DNA of 64,000 nucleotides from Dastarcus helophoroides (taxonomy: Eukaryota > Arthropoda > Insecta > Coleoptera > Bothrideridae): NCBI GenBank assembly GCA_028583605.1, contig CM053337.1, forward strand, positions 11,682,634 to 11,746,633, given 5' to 3'. Shown here one piece after another: positions 9,931 to 19,649 of the stretch. The stretch's first letter is position 1, and the number at the start of each line of letters is the position of its first letter. The position numbers were made by a program, and so were the translations under genes. The notes under the pieces are model-generated. The model did not search any database. It was not told the DNA's origin and saw only the letters and a list, made by a program, of their open reading frames with translations.

Positions 9931-10316
9931 GCTAGAATACCTAGGCCTAAGTATGAGGGCTTTCCGACTTTGACAAGGACAATGTCAACTCGTCGTCGGA
10001 CACACTACGGCATCATTCTCATATTCTAGCGCTTCCCTGCAAAACAGCGCGCCTTCGCTGGCTTCGATACGCTGAAATGTTGACTAGCGAATCATTCTAC
10101 ACATCCCGATAAAGGGCAGTTGTCATCGTAGTCCAATCATTCCGGAGTAGCAGGTTTCTGCCGGTAAATGTACCGATTTAGTTAACCATTTCCTTATTTT
10201 TTGTCAAAAACAAAATATCACTATGTGACACTTAAATAAGACACAATAAGTAGTGAATTAACGTATTTGCACATTACGGTTGGATATTACAGAGAGAAAC
10301 AAGTAGAAACTGCAAG

Positions 10317-10499
10317 ATGATAATATCATACAGAAAAAAATACGAGATCGTGATTTTTATCGGTTTTTTTGGTTTTTATTTACTTTTAGCAGTTTGACCC
10401 CCAATTTAGACTACAGATTCGTGTTCAGCGGGAAAAAATACGCCGGACTATGTGGGTCCGACACCCAGCACACACCACTTTTTTTTTTGTGGGCCTGTG
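10317..10499 (-). repeat. Right terminal inverted repeat
   Basis: Partner of 7894-8077. It ends GTGGGCCTGTG and is followed by the TTA duplication. Confidence 0.9.
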
Positions 10500-10784
10500 T
10501 TATTCTTCTTCTGCAGCAGCACTACTGTTTACACAACTTGTACTCCCGTAACTGAACTAAATGCTTTTTTTTTTTAAAGTAGGGGAAATCCGTTCGGACA
10601 TCTGGGAAGATAACCCAGATAGTGTCGGACTTCCGTTCAAACTACGGGTACCGACTAAAAACCCCTACTTCTTCGGGCCGAGCCCTTGGCTCCCAATCCC
10701 TCCGTCGGAACAGTACAATAGTGCTGGAGCACTATTGCAAGCTGCTTTGCCTAAAACATAAGAAACAAACAAAACAGAAAATTT

Positions 10785-11093
10785 TCAAGATGGAAGTCGT
10801 AGCCTAGAGGACCATCCTTGGTCTCCTAATCTTGGTTGGGATGTCTGGATCGTAATCCACTGCCTGTCGAACTGGTCATGGTTATCCTCGGTCCTCTTCT
10901 TCTTTATGGTTTTTTTCGGTGTAGAATAGGATTCGACTTGCATTTTGCAAGCCTCCTCCGCCTCTTTTTTAAGATGAGCTATACGCTCATTTACTAACTC
11001 GGCCAACCGAATTAGTTCGGCCAAGTCGCACTCGATAACACTTTTCATCGTCGTAGATTGCGGCACCAACGATCCTGGGACCTGGACGCACAC
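10785..11093 (-). pseudogene. 5' fragment of a jockey-like LINE (ORF1 start)
   Basis: 102-codon frame whose beginning (around 11055-11093, GCACCAACGATC... GACCTGGACGCAC on the plus strand) matches the leader of the ORF1 at 14730-16052 (around 16130-16160). The protein has the same kind of start: short leader, then a helical heptad segment (LAELIRLAELVNERIAHLKKEAEE) and a Lys-rich stretch. It breaks off after ~100 codons. The interval 10503-10784 holds no gene that I recognise. Confidence 0.5.
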
Positions 11094-11121
11094 AATTTAA
11101 ACTTTGAAAAGCACTAACTTT

Positions 11122-11610
11122 TCACTTAACTAGAGTCGCACTTTGGGAAGCTACTACACCTCCGTTCAGTACGAGTGTCCGTAAGTCAGCTACAATGCGG
11201 AGTTTGGTTTTATACACTGTACTTTTCACATAACTCCAAAAAAAAGGTCCAGAGGCTTCAGGTCTGGTGATCGTGGTGGCCATTCTACCGTACCTCGTGT
11301 CCCTATCCATCGATTTGGAAAGGTAAAATCGATATATTGCCGGACATCGTCTTTGTAGTGTGGTAGTGCTCCATCTTGCTGGAACCATATTACATTAGCT
11401 GGAACGTGTGGATTTTCTTGAGCTGGATATAAGTTTACCAAAGCTGGTACAATGTTGTTTTGGAACAATGCTAAAAAATTATCTCCATTTAAATTTCCAT
11501 CAATAAAAAATGGACCAATGAGCCTGCCCATATATTAACTTTTCTGTGTAACGGTTCTGTGTATGCAGCTCTTTCATCCAGTGGGGATTTTTACTAACCA
11601 AATAGCGATA
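11122..11610 (-). pseudogene. Tc1/mariner transposase fragment, DD41D type
   Basis: C-terminal catalytic half of a mariner-like transposase. Frame one gives NPHWMKELHTQNR (around 11580-11545), frame two GPFFIDGNLNGDNF, VIWFQQDGALPHY, FPNRWIG and WPPRSPDLKPLDLFF. After another shift the tail reads SYVKSTVYKTKLRIVADLR. The Asp of QQD and the Asp of PLD are separated by 41 residues, the spacing of DD41D mariners. At least two frameshifts and loss of the N-terminal half make it dead. Its left end abuts the LINE scrap at about 11100. Confidence 0.8.
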
Positions 11611-11856
11611 GAATATCTAAGTTGGCTTCCCAATGGACTTGTACTATTTAAAAGATTTACATTTCAAAAGTTTCATTTATTCCGAGTTTTGTTTGGGCGC
11701 AACTTTTACATCTTAAATTTGAGTTCGACTTCAATGTCGGAACTTTTTAGCATGAAATATAATACAAATCGAAATAAACTAATATCGCGTGAAATGTAGA
11801 ACAAAAAACACTTACCCCAACCCCATTTAAAGCTATGCAGTTTTAACTTCGATCTC

Positions 11857-12386
11857 TCATATTTTAATGTGCTGTTTGGGCTTGCGGCCCAGTTTGATAG
11901 TATTGCAACTCATTCCCAATCTAAGGCATCTTTGTCATCTATTTATATTTTGTAACCTGTCTATGATACAGGGTGCATGTTTGGGGCACTGGTCGTTGTT
12001 TGGACGAAGCAGCGACCATCCAAAAAACATTTTACATCCATTACAGGAACAACTCCGCAATGCACGCTGGTACCTCTATCCCCACAAATTCGGCATTGCA
12101 GGCGGCTAGTCAGGGATGTTGCCTTCGCAGGCTTCGTAGTTTACCTTCTAATACAAAGCTTGGGGTGCGTAAAATCCTCCGGAACGTAACGTTCCGGGAG
12201 CCTCCTTGTCCGCATGGACCGTCTCAACATTCTTTTAACCTTCTGCTGCTCGTCAGGAATATTTTCAATCCCCTCGCCAGGGATATCCTTACTTGGAGCC
12301 TTAAACCTCACCATAGGGGGCAGGATATCATTGTCACTTTCACTTGCGCTTTCCAATCGACGACGTTTCACGGCCCTCCTCCGCAA
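11857..12386 (-). pseudogene. Decayed nuclear-receptor DNA-binding domain with acidic upstream region
   Basis: One frame (12386-12142) encodes a basic/acidic segment (RRRAVKRRRLESASESDND, later RRSMRTRRLPERY). After a TAA at 12139-12141 it runs in frame into CRICGDRGTSVHCGV (12095-about 12050). A one-base shift near 12050 then gives SCNGCKMFFGWSL, CPKHAPCIIDR, NR, TGA (11935-11937), QRCLRLGMS and IKLGRKPKQ, ending at 11857. This follows the nuclear-receptor zinc-finger plan: CX2C, 13 residues to the next Cys pair (counting one for the shift), P-box-like CxGCKxFF, CX5C, then GMS...GR.PK. The TGA stands where a finger Cys is expected and about five residues are missing after it. HR3/ROR-like receptors look closest, from memory. 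No ligand-binding domain is seen. Confidence 0.65.
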
Positions 12387-12660
12387 TTTACCCTGATCTT
12401 AACAGGAGGTTGTTGCATATCACTGTCGTTTTCGCTGCTATATAAGCGTATTCGTTTTCTACAAAAACGTGAGCCGTTAACGCTTTCAATTTCCATACCT
12501 CCTGCAGTTCATCAGGGATATTTTCAACCTCCTGCTGCTCGCTATATTTGGCACAACAAGCTCCTCTTCCTCGAATCAGGTAGCTGAAACTTCAATTTGA
12601 ACCCCAAACCTCTTCATAGAAGGCAGGGTATCATCTTGCATCATCCCTGGTCCGAGGTTA
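12387..12660 (-). repeat. Diverged upstream duplicate of the acidic segment
   Basis: The stretch around 12480-12640 resembles 12240-12345: on the plus strand both carry 'CATCAGGGATATTTTCAA'-like and 'CATAG(A)GGCAGG(A/G)TATCAT'-like blocks, and 12420-12450 echoes 12330-12360. This implies a tandem duplication inside the region upstream of the zinc-finger relic. Frames are interrupted. Confidence 0.45.
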
Positions 12661-13654
12661 TTGGGTAGTAGGGATCCGTTATTTACCAAGTTGACCTTTT
12701 TAACTTGGTGATTTCCTAAATTATTTTTTTTCTAAAAACCGCTTTAGTAAAGAAAACAGTTTTTCCGAAGCCGTTTAACCCTGCCTAAATAACGATACTT
12801 TTCCCATTTAATTAACATGGAGTTTATGCACTTTTTCGAAAATAATTATTTTCTTGTTTATTATATTTAATGAATTACAAGATGTTGTTGATTCTGCTTC
12901 TATTTGATCCATTAATGTGGGACTTGCTTTTGTTTTCTCGAAGATAGACTTGCAAAATCGCAAGGTAGTTTAATCAAAAATTGTTGGTATTATTTATCCC
13001 AAAAAGATATAGCTAGTTCCTTTACCATAAACCTGTTAATTTGGTCTTTAAAACATAGTAAATCGATTAATATAATTTTGTTTGATATGTTCACTTGCGT
13101 AGCTTTCTATCAAGACTATTTTTTTAGAAGGTCGCCTTTTTTCTATATTTCATCACATCACATTGAAATCAAAACAATCGCAAATAAGAATAAAAAAAAA
13201 TATTGCTTTTAAAGCATGTTAATTTTTATGTTTTATTTGTGATCAAATATTAAGACTGCATAAGTTGGTTTTTCTTCATCCACGAATTTTGCGCAACCAC
13301 AAACCCCAATCATTCAACAAAAACCTACCTTGCCGTTGCTTTCAATATATTCCATAAACAGCTGAGCTAAAATAACACTACCTTTAATATGTTCAATTTA
13401 ATAGTCTTCCTTAGATAAGGCATAATAATTAGCAAGTCAGTATCAAGTTCATAAAAAGGTTATCCTAAAGAATAATATTTACGCCGGTATAGGATGAGTC
13501 CAGACAAGATTGCAGAATTTTTTGACCCAAGTGCCGTCCTACGAAAAGTAGTTGAAATCGCGGTAGTTGAAAGCAATTCAACCCAAAAATGTTACCTATC
13601 TGAGCAGTAAAGTAAGTTACACGATATATGTAAGTAATTTAAAGCAATTATGCT
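12661..13654. other. AT-rich spacer
   Basis: No long frame, structural RNA or clear repeat boundary recognised. It contains short A/T runs only. Confidence 0.6.
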
Positions 13655-14031
13655 TGTTTAGGGTTCGAGTAATTGATACCACGATTTGATCAATACTAAT
13701 TTTATTAAAAGTAAAACCTAAGAACTATGACAAATTAAAATGTGATGTTAAACAAGTTTTAAGTAATTAATCTAATAATCGTATGACTTGCATATTTAAC
13801 GAAATGGACCGGTTCGCGGTCGCTGGTTTAACCGTTTATCGTTAATTCTGTTGAGCCTTACAATAATTTTCATAAACCTGATTAATGAGAATTTGTTAAA
13901 TTTTAAACAATTACATGAAGATATCAAAACAATTGCGAAATTTGGAAACAATTAAGTGTGTCAGGTTGAATGACACCTTACAAGTAAAAGAAACAAATTA
14001 TTTAAAAATCTGTTTAATAGAAGATTAAACA
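13655..14031. repeat. Dispersed ~370-bp repeat, copy 1 (uninterrupted)
   Basis: Runs from TGTTTAGGGTTCGAGTAATT to ...GATTAAACA and matches 16226-17568 once two insertions are removed from the latter. Its ends are loosely inverted (TGTTTA/TTAAACA), so it may be a MITE or a solo LTR; no coding potential. This copy provides the empty-site sequence for both insertions in copy 2. Confidence 0.8.
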
Positions 14032-14729
14032 TATTGCCGCCTTGACAAGTTTAAAGATCTATTAAAACCCTCAGCTCAGTAGAATTTTTTTACCCTAAGC
14101 CGTGGATTGTTGAGCTTCTGGTGTCCTGGGGCATGGTCACTAGAACAAATGCTGACAGCAGTATTTTGCTCCTTTACTTATTTTTAATGTTACTAAACAA
14201 AACTGACCTATTTTACATATTGTAGGTTAGTACATTTAATTGTTTAGCACCTTAATTATAAAACCCAAATACAAAAAACATTAACCCTTTAAATTATATT
14301 GAAGTGAACTTAACTTATTTTAGTCAAGAGGATCCTCCTGGAGAGTCTGTTTGTGTTCTCATCTTCAGCCTCCCTGTCCGCTTGACCGGTGCTGGTGGCT
14401 TTTGGGAGTTTGGTGTGGTCTTTGTCTTTGTCTTCCAATCTTCCTGTGGGGTCAGGAATTCCTTCCTTTTACCCCTTCGTCGCTCTGTTCTTTCTATTAA
14501 GAACTTTGTCTCCTTTCGTTGTTTCTGTTTACTTCTTGGCCTCTTGAGAGACTCAGACTCCATGTCTGCTTGTCTCTTTTTTTGCAGACTTTACATATCT
14601 GCCCTGAAAATACCCTCTTCACGCGTATGGAGCGCCTTGCTTTTCTTTTGCCTACTAGTCATTTGACCGAGCCCCCGGGAAAACCATACAAAAACCCGGG
14701 GTTAGTAGACTGCTTGCTGTTTTCTTGAT
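14032..14729. other. Spacer with Lys/Arg-rich ORF downstream of the jockey-type ORF1
   Basis: A minus-strand frame of 79 codons (14563-14324; Lys, Arg, Thr and Pro rich) lies just downstream of ORF1. It shows no endonuclease or RT motif, so ORF2 of the LINE is absent. CCCGGG-type blocks at about 14673-14700 form a small inverted repeat. Nothing else is recognised. Confidence 0.4.
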
Positions 14730-16052
14730 TTACTCTACTATCTTCAGTAGTTCCTGCATTTTCTCTAGAAAGTTGTTAACTTCTTTTGTTGTTGCTCCTG
14801 AGCTGGAGAATTGCATTATCATGTCACACAAAATAATGCTTACCTTTGCCCTTTTGTCATCTTTTTTTTCCTTCTTGTTTTCTCTCTCTTCTTGCTTTTT
14901 TGCCTTTCCGGCTTCTCCTTTTTCTGCCTTTTTTTCGTTGTCTTCACTCTTTGCCCTAGCTTTACTTGCATAAGAAACTCCCTCGATTCTCTTTGCAGTA
15001 TTGGCTTTGCTGTTTTTGGTTTTCGGTAATGCGGGACAACCGCGATAGCTCGCAGGGTGAGCCCCTTCGCAGTTGGCGCATTTTGCCGGTTGTGTCTTCG
15101 GAAGTTCGCATGCCTTTGTCGCATGTTTTTGCCCGCATTTGACGCAGATTGGGTCCGCGTGGCAATTTGTTTGTGTGTGTCCGTAGCTCTGGCAGTTGAA
15201 ACACTGCCCGACGTCTTTTCTTCTCCTGAGGGCCTCTACTCCTATATCTAGGCCGCAGCAGGTTTTTATATCGTATATCTTCTTCTCGTCTCGGTTTAGC
15301 TCAACAAAAACGAGCGGCATTATTGTCTTTTCTTTGCTTCGCTTATACATCCGAACAATTTTAGTTGGATGAAATCCTTTTTTCTTTAAATCGTCTTCAA
15401 CTTCTTTTTCCTTTAAGAAAGTGGGAATTCCTCTCAGTACTACCTTGAGATTTCTTTCCTCTGAAAGGGAGTACGTGTGGTACTGAATTTTCTTCTCCTT
15501 GAGTTCCTGTACAAGGGCTTGATGATCTTCGGGACGAGTAGGATAGATTTTTATACCATCCTTACTCGCTTGTGCCTTGATGTATGCAATTTTCTTTGCG
15601 TTCATAATATTTGCTGTTACCGACCAATTTTGCTGCTCCCGCAGAATAACTGGAGGTACTTGTCCTTTTCTTTCGCAGGTTTTGTTGTTGCTTCTGCTTG
15701 GCTTTGCTTGAATAGCCGTTATTTTAAATTCTTCAGTCCTTTTGCGCTTTTCGCGCTTTTCCTTTTCTTCACTTTTCTTTTCCATCGTTACTCTCTCTGA
15801 GTTAACGACAGAATTTTGAGTACTTTCTTCGCTTTCTTCTCCTTTTTGTGTAGAGATTAAGTCTTCCTTCTTTTCTTCAGCCACAAAACTTACTATATTT
15901 TCTGTAGCTTTTAAGTCGCGTACTCTCTCTTCCAGTGCCGATTTTAGCACTATAAGTAATTCCGTCAATTCCTCTATCGACATAATTTTAAAGTCGTCGC
16001 CGGATTTCGAGCTTGTTGCCCTTTTGCAGGTCTTCGCCTTTTTTCTCTTCAT
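14730..16052 (-). CDS. Jockey-type LINE ORF1 (gag-like nucleic-acid-binding protein)
   Basis: 440 uninterrupted codons. The N-terminus has a helical segment (IEELTELLIVLKSALEERVRDLK) and a Glu/Lys-rich linker. The middle holds an RRM-like/PRE_C2HC region (IYPTRPEDHQALVQELK, NLKVVLRGIP, YDIKTCCGLDIGVEALRRR). It is followed by three zinc knuckles: CFNCQSYGHTQTNC, CVKCGQKHATKAC and CANCEGAHPASYRGC. The C-terminus is Lys/Glu-rich with a short amphipathic end. Such proteins bind element RNA and form RNP particles. No ORF2 follows, so this is a non-autonomous or truncated copy even though ORF1 is open. The leader (16053-16225) resembles that of the scrap at 11055-11093. Confidence 0.85.
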   Translation of the reverse strand: MKRKKAKTCKRATSSKSGDDFKIMSIEELTELLIVLKSALEERVRDLKATENIVSFVAEEKKEDLISTQKGEESEESTQNSVVNSERVTMEKKSEEKEKREKRKRTEEFKITAIQAKPSRSNNKTCERKGQVPPVILREQQNWSVTANIMNAKKIAYIKAQASKDGIKIYPTRPEDHQALVQELKEKKIQYHTYSLSEERNLKVVLRGIPTFLKEKEVEDDLKKKGFHPTKIVRMYKRSKEKTIMPLVFVELNRDEKKIYDIKTCCGLDIGVEALRRRKDVGQCFNCQSYGHTQTNCHADPICVKCGQKHATKACELPKTQPAKCANCEGAHPASYRGCPALPKTKNSKANTAKRIEGVSYASKARAKSEDNEKKAEKGEAGKAKKQEERENKKEKKDDKRAKVSIILCDMIMQFSSSGATTKEVNNFLEKMQELLKIVE

Positions 16053-16527
16053 TGTCGCACAATTCCCTTGGAGAACAATCCTCTCTATTCTCGCACGGTC
16101 ACTTCACTAAACTTTAATCGCACTGCGGTGGCACCAACGATCTGTTGACCTGGACGCACGTCAGCAATGAATAATAGTTTGGTGTGGTTGTCGGTTCCTT
16201 TGACCTAGTCCGGTTCGAAGGACCACGTTTAGGGTTCGAGTAATTGATACGACGATTTGATCAATACTAATTTTATTAAAAGTAAAACCTAAGAACTATG
16301 ACAAATTAAAATGTGATGTTAAACAAGTTTTAAGCAATTAATGTAATAATTATATGACATGCATATTTAACGAAATGCACCGGTTGGCGGTCGCTGGTTT
16401 AGCCGTTCATCGTTAATTCTGTTGAGCCTTGCAATAATTTTCATAAACTTGATTAATGAGAATTTGTTAAATTTTAAACAATTACATGAAGAAATCAATA
16501 CAATTGAGGAATTTGGAAAACAATTAA

Positions 16528-17270
16528 CAGCCGATTTCATAATCGCAAGCTAAAAGTTGCTTTAACTAAAGTGCACTTTAAGCTAAAATTAACTTTAAAT
16601 TTTCTGGCAATTTCATAATCAGATTTTAACTAAAGCGGACTTTAGCAAATCTAAAGTTAGGTTGGTACTGCTGTTTCTGTGAAATACAAAGAATTTATAT
16701 GATTCAGAGGTCAGCTACAGCAATTTGCATATTGCCTGATGGATAGAACCTTAGAGTCAATAGTAGTTGATGCAGGGGTTGGATAGCTCCGCCTCTGTAA
16801 TAAGTTAACAATTATTAAAAATTTCATATTATCTTGTATAATGTATTATACCTATTCGTTGGCAGGTTAATTAAATGTTCAATTTGATGCAATAAAGACT
16901 GAACAGTATTTTTCGTTAAACGAAATCGTTCAAAAAAGCTTACGTCATCGTAATCGACGAAATAATCTTTTCTATTGTTATATTGTTATATACTTTTGGT
17001 CTTCACTTACGAAGCGTAAGTAGATGAACTGGAGCTCGAAGAGGAAAACCTAATTTTTTATAACAGAATCACTCGCTCTTAATAACAGGAGAGGTTAAAA
17101 TATAAGGTTATGTTTATACTTAAAGTGCATTTTAAAATTTAAAATCGACAATTCCTTCTTTTAAGTTAAAGTCGACTTTAAAGCTTAAAAATTGTTTATG
17201 AAATTAGATTTGACAGTTAAAATGGACTTTAAAGTTAAACTTCACTTTAAATCCATTATGAAATCGGCTG
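16528..17270. mobile_element. 743-bp MITE-like insertion, TAA duplication
   Basis: Ends CAGCCGATTTCATAAT... and ...TTATGAAATCGGCTG are inverted repeats. The insertion is flanked by TAA at 16525-16527 and 17271-17273, while the empty site in copy 1 has one TAA. Subterminal zones carry many ACTTTAA/TTAAAGT motifs in both orientations. No transposase. A 3-bp TWA duplication fits PIF/Harbinger- or CACTA-like enzymes; which one is unknown. Confidence 0.85.
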
Positions 17271-17340
17271 TAAGTGTGTCAGGTTAAATGTCACCTTACA
17301 AGTAAAAGATACAAATTATTTAAAAATCTGTTTAATAGAA

Positions 17341-17549
17341 TGCAACCTAGACTACAAATTCATGCAGCCCTCCAGGCGTGTATAGTGGAATCTTGAGGCC
17401 TGTGATTGTTTTAGTACTTACTTGTCGGAACATTTATTAGCATTCGAGTTGGATATACCAAACTGACGAGATCTAACAAGATCGAAACCGGTATTTGGTT
17501 TCCAAACTTCGAATCTAATAAATGTTCAAACCTATTGCATTATAGAATG
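17341..17549. mobile_element. 209-bp insertion with 10-bp target duplication
   Basis: Flanked by TTTAATAGAA at 17331-17340 and 17550-17559; copy 1 has that sequence once. The ends are not inverted repeats. Inside, AACATTTATTAG...CGAGTT (about 17430-17450) pairs with AACTTCGAATCTAATAAATGTT-type sequence at about 17506-17526, forming a hairpin. A duplication of 10 bp without inverted ends suggests a short retroposon; I cannot name the family. Confidence 0.75.
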
Positions 17550-17568
17550 TTTAATAGAATATTAAACA

Positions 17569-18029
17569 ATGCTTATTAACTTGCTCTCTAGTCTTATTAA
17601 CTAAGGATGAAACACTTAAAATATTTAATTTCTCAATTTTAATCTTTCGTGAGTATCACATGTCAGAACGATGCATTGTTGTTTTATTTTTCCGCGATTT
17701 AGCACTAAAAACAAAAAAAGGCAAAAATAAAAACCCCTCAAAGAAGTTTAGCACATCAATTTTTAAGTCGTTACAGAGTTATTCTGTTTCTGCGTTATTC
17801 TTTTTTATTTTATTATTATTATTATTTTTTTTTTGATATTCTTGAGTCTGCACGCTTAATCTAGGTCTTTTCAAACGTTAAGAATGTCAGTCGCTGTACT
17901 CGCACTTGTACTTGTACCTACACCTAGAAGTCTAGATTAGACAAAATTCAATTTAACAAAAAAAGCGCTCTCAACATGTATAAAATTTAATCTATGACAA
18001 TAATATTTGTTATATATTCATTCATTTTC
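17569..18029. other. AT-rich spacer
   Basis: Contains a T-rich tract near 17815-17835 and no recognisable gene or repeat. Confidence 0.5.
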
Positions 18030-18463
18030 AAAGGTGGGCTTGATAGGAGCCTGAGCTTGCCCCATCAGCTGCATCATCGTATACATAAGATGGTCTTGGT
18101 ATTTGATTCCATACTTTAGTCATCGTAGGCGTTGGCGTTATTGATAGAGTTGGTTCTTTTAGATGGCAGGTCATTGACAACTGCGGATCAATCGTAGACG
18201 TTGGTGGTGGTGCCTAAGCTCTCCTTATCAGCTGCATCATCGTATAAATAAAATGCTCGTGGTATTTGATTCTATACTTCAGTTATCGTAGGCGTTGGCG
18301 TTATTGTTGGTGGTTCTCTTGATGGCATGTCGTTGACAACTGCGGATGTGGTAGTTCTATATAATATACCATGGCTTCTAACAAATGAACAGTCAACGTA
18401 TTCTACAAAACAAAGAACAGTTAATGTTATAAAATGGAGAAAAAAAAAAAAATTTTTGTGCAA
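18030..18463 (-). pseudogene. Possible small secreted protein with two internal repeats
   Basis: From ATG 18463 the frame begins with a hydrophobic leader (HKNFFFFLHFITLTVLCFVEYVDC) resembling a signal peptide, then SAVVNDMPSREPP, a TPTPTITEV block, a stop (TAG, 18272-18274), NQIPRAFYLYDDAAD, and after a second stop and a one-base shift the same order again: SAVVNDLPSK, TPTPTMTKVWNQIPRPSYVYDDAAD, ending near 18030. At the DNA level this is a ~160-bp tandem duplication (about 18060-18190 and 18222-18345). Either it is a decayed gene or the stops lie in introns; no expression evidence. Family unknown. Confidence 0.4.
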
Positions 18464-18915
18464 AGTTGAGAAAAATTATAGAAATATTCAATTCTTATAT
18501 TCATATTCGTAAAAGCACAAGACGTTTATTCGTAAAGCACAAGACGTTTGACACATAGCGTTGTTGAGATTTTCTTTTACACGATTCGTTTACATATAGT
18601 TAATATGCGAAATAAATAATTTATTGTTAATTCTTAAAATTCTCAATTTATCTCTTTGATATGTAATATTTCAGAACAAATTGTGTAATAAAAATTCATG
18701 TTTTCAACACGAGAATGATAAAAAATATTTAATGAATGTCAAAAAAGTCTATTGAACTGATTATAATTTGCTTAATTTTTAATAAACTTTTGACAAAGAT
18801 TAAAAATAATTATAATTTATGCTAAATCACTTAATAAAATGTTATGTTAACAACGTGGGAAATGTAAAAATGTCTCTCATAAGGAATATATTTGCTGGCG
18901 TCAATTGTTTTTTTT
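18464..18915. other. AT-rich spacer
   Basis: A/T-rich sequence with a short direct repeat (GTAAAGCACAAGACGTTT-like at about 18508 and 18533). No gene recognised. Confidence 0.5.
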
Positions 18916-18967
18916 TTTCTAAAAACATATTCTTCAGCAACTCCGGCTCTCTAAAGAGGACTGGGAC
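18916..18967 (+). pseudogene. BEL/Pao pol fragment, part 1 (interrupted by the P element)
   Basis: Reads KHILQQLRLSKEDWD, the segment of BEL/Pao pol that precedes RNase H (typically ILQ.LW..KLDWD). The frame stops exactly where the P element begins and resumes at 22534. Confidence 0.65.
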
Positions 18968-19066
18968 CAAGGTTAGTAGAGGAGTAGGTTGCCTGGTAAC
19001 TTTAAGCCAATCATTGCCCGAGGAAAAAAGACGCGCGTGACGTCACCCAGCGTGCCAGTTAGAACT
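18968..19066 (+). repeat. P element left inverted repeat
   Basis: Imperfect match to the reverse complement of 22436-22525, including GGTTGCCTGGTAACTT and a TGACGTCAC/TGACATCAT-like block at its inner side. Confidence 0.75.
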
Positions 19067-19649
19067 GAACTGTGAACAACACTAATAGATTCCGCGTTGC
19101 GTCTGTGGGCGACGACACACATACTTATTCTAGCAGTTAGTTTTTTTTCATTAATTGTAGGTACTCGAAAGCAAATTAAAATATAAACTCCCCCAGATTT
19201 ACCGTTAACTAAATAGTCATGGTATTAGATTGAAGTATCTATGAATTATTAGTACGTTTTCACTGCGTATTTTGTATTTCGAAAAAAAGTAGGGTAGTAA
19301 TATGAATTTGATGAGTGAATTTGTCTTGAACCGTTATGATGCAATAACATACTACTTTCTTAAGCAAAATACTGATGAATTAAAAACGCGTTGAGGCAAC
19401 TTTTATTTTACAAATATCCAAAATATATTATAAAATACATTAATATACCTACTTACATAACAGATATTTGACCATAACAATCAGAACAGGTGAAAAACTG
19501 TACTTTTAATTTACAATTTTCTTCATTTTCTTTTGTAACTTATAAGAGGAAGAGTCTGTATTTTTCCTCTTCCTAGCCTGCCTTTCTTCCCTGAGTTGAG
19601 ATATTTTATTCTAACAAATATTCTTATTCTCGCATAAGATGTCAGAAGA

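Larger units (their letters stand above)
7894..10499 (-). mobile_element. DNA transposon, CMC/Chapaev-like, with long TIRs and TTA target duplication
   Basis: 2606-bp element with ends CACAGGCCCAC...GTGGGCCTGTG, ~184-bp nearly perfect terminal inverted repeats, and one long transposase frame on the minus strand. It is flanked on both sides by TTA (7891-7893 and 10500-10502), a 3-bp target duplication as made by CACTA/Chapaev3-type elements. Arm identity is very high, so insertion looks fairly recent. The interval 9931-10316 between gene and right repeat holds the presumed promoter and leader and has no other gene. Confidence 0.85.
16226..17568. repeat. Dispersed ~370-bp repeat, copy 2, split by two insertions
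   Basis: Pieces 16226-16527, 17271-17340 and 17560-17568 join to reproduce copy 1 (13655-14031). Interruptions are at 16528-17270 and 17341-17549, each with a target-site duplication. Confidence 0.85.

Noticed and set aside
10561..10807. Two overlapping plus-strand ORFs of 60-66 codons
   Set aside because: No recognisable motif; Phe/Pro-rich reading of a short GC-richer patch, with no homologous context.
13655..14031. Interpretation as LTRs of a retrotransposon with 16226-17568
   Set aside because: No primer-binding site, polypurine tract or pol between them; the ORF in between is LINE-type. Left as an unclassified repeat.
14304..15251. Several plus-strand ORFs rich in Phe, Cys and Leu
   Set aside because: They are antisense shadows of the Lys/Glu-rich jockey-type ORF1 on the minus strand.
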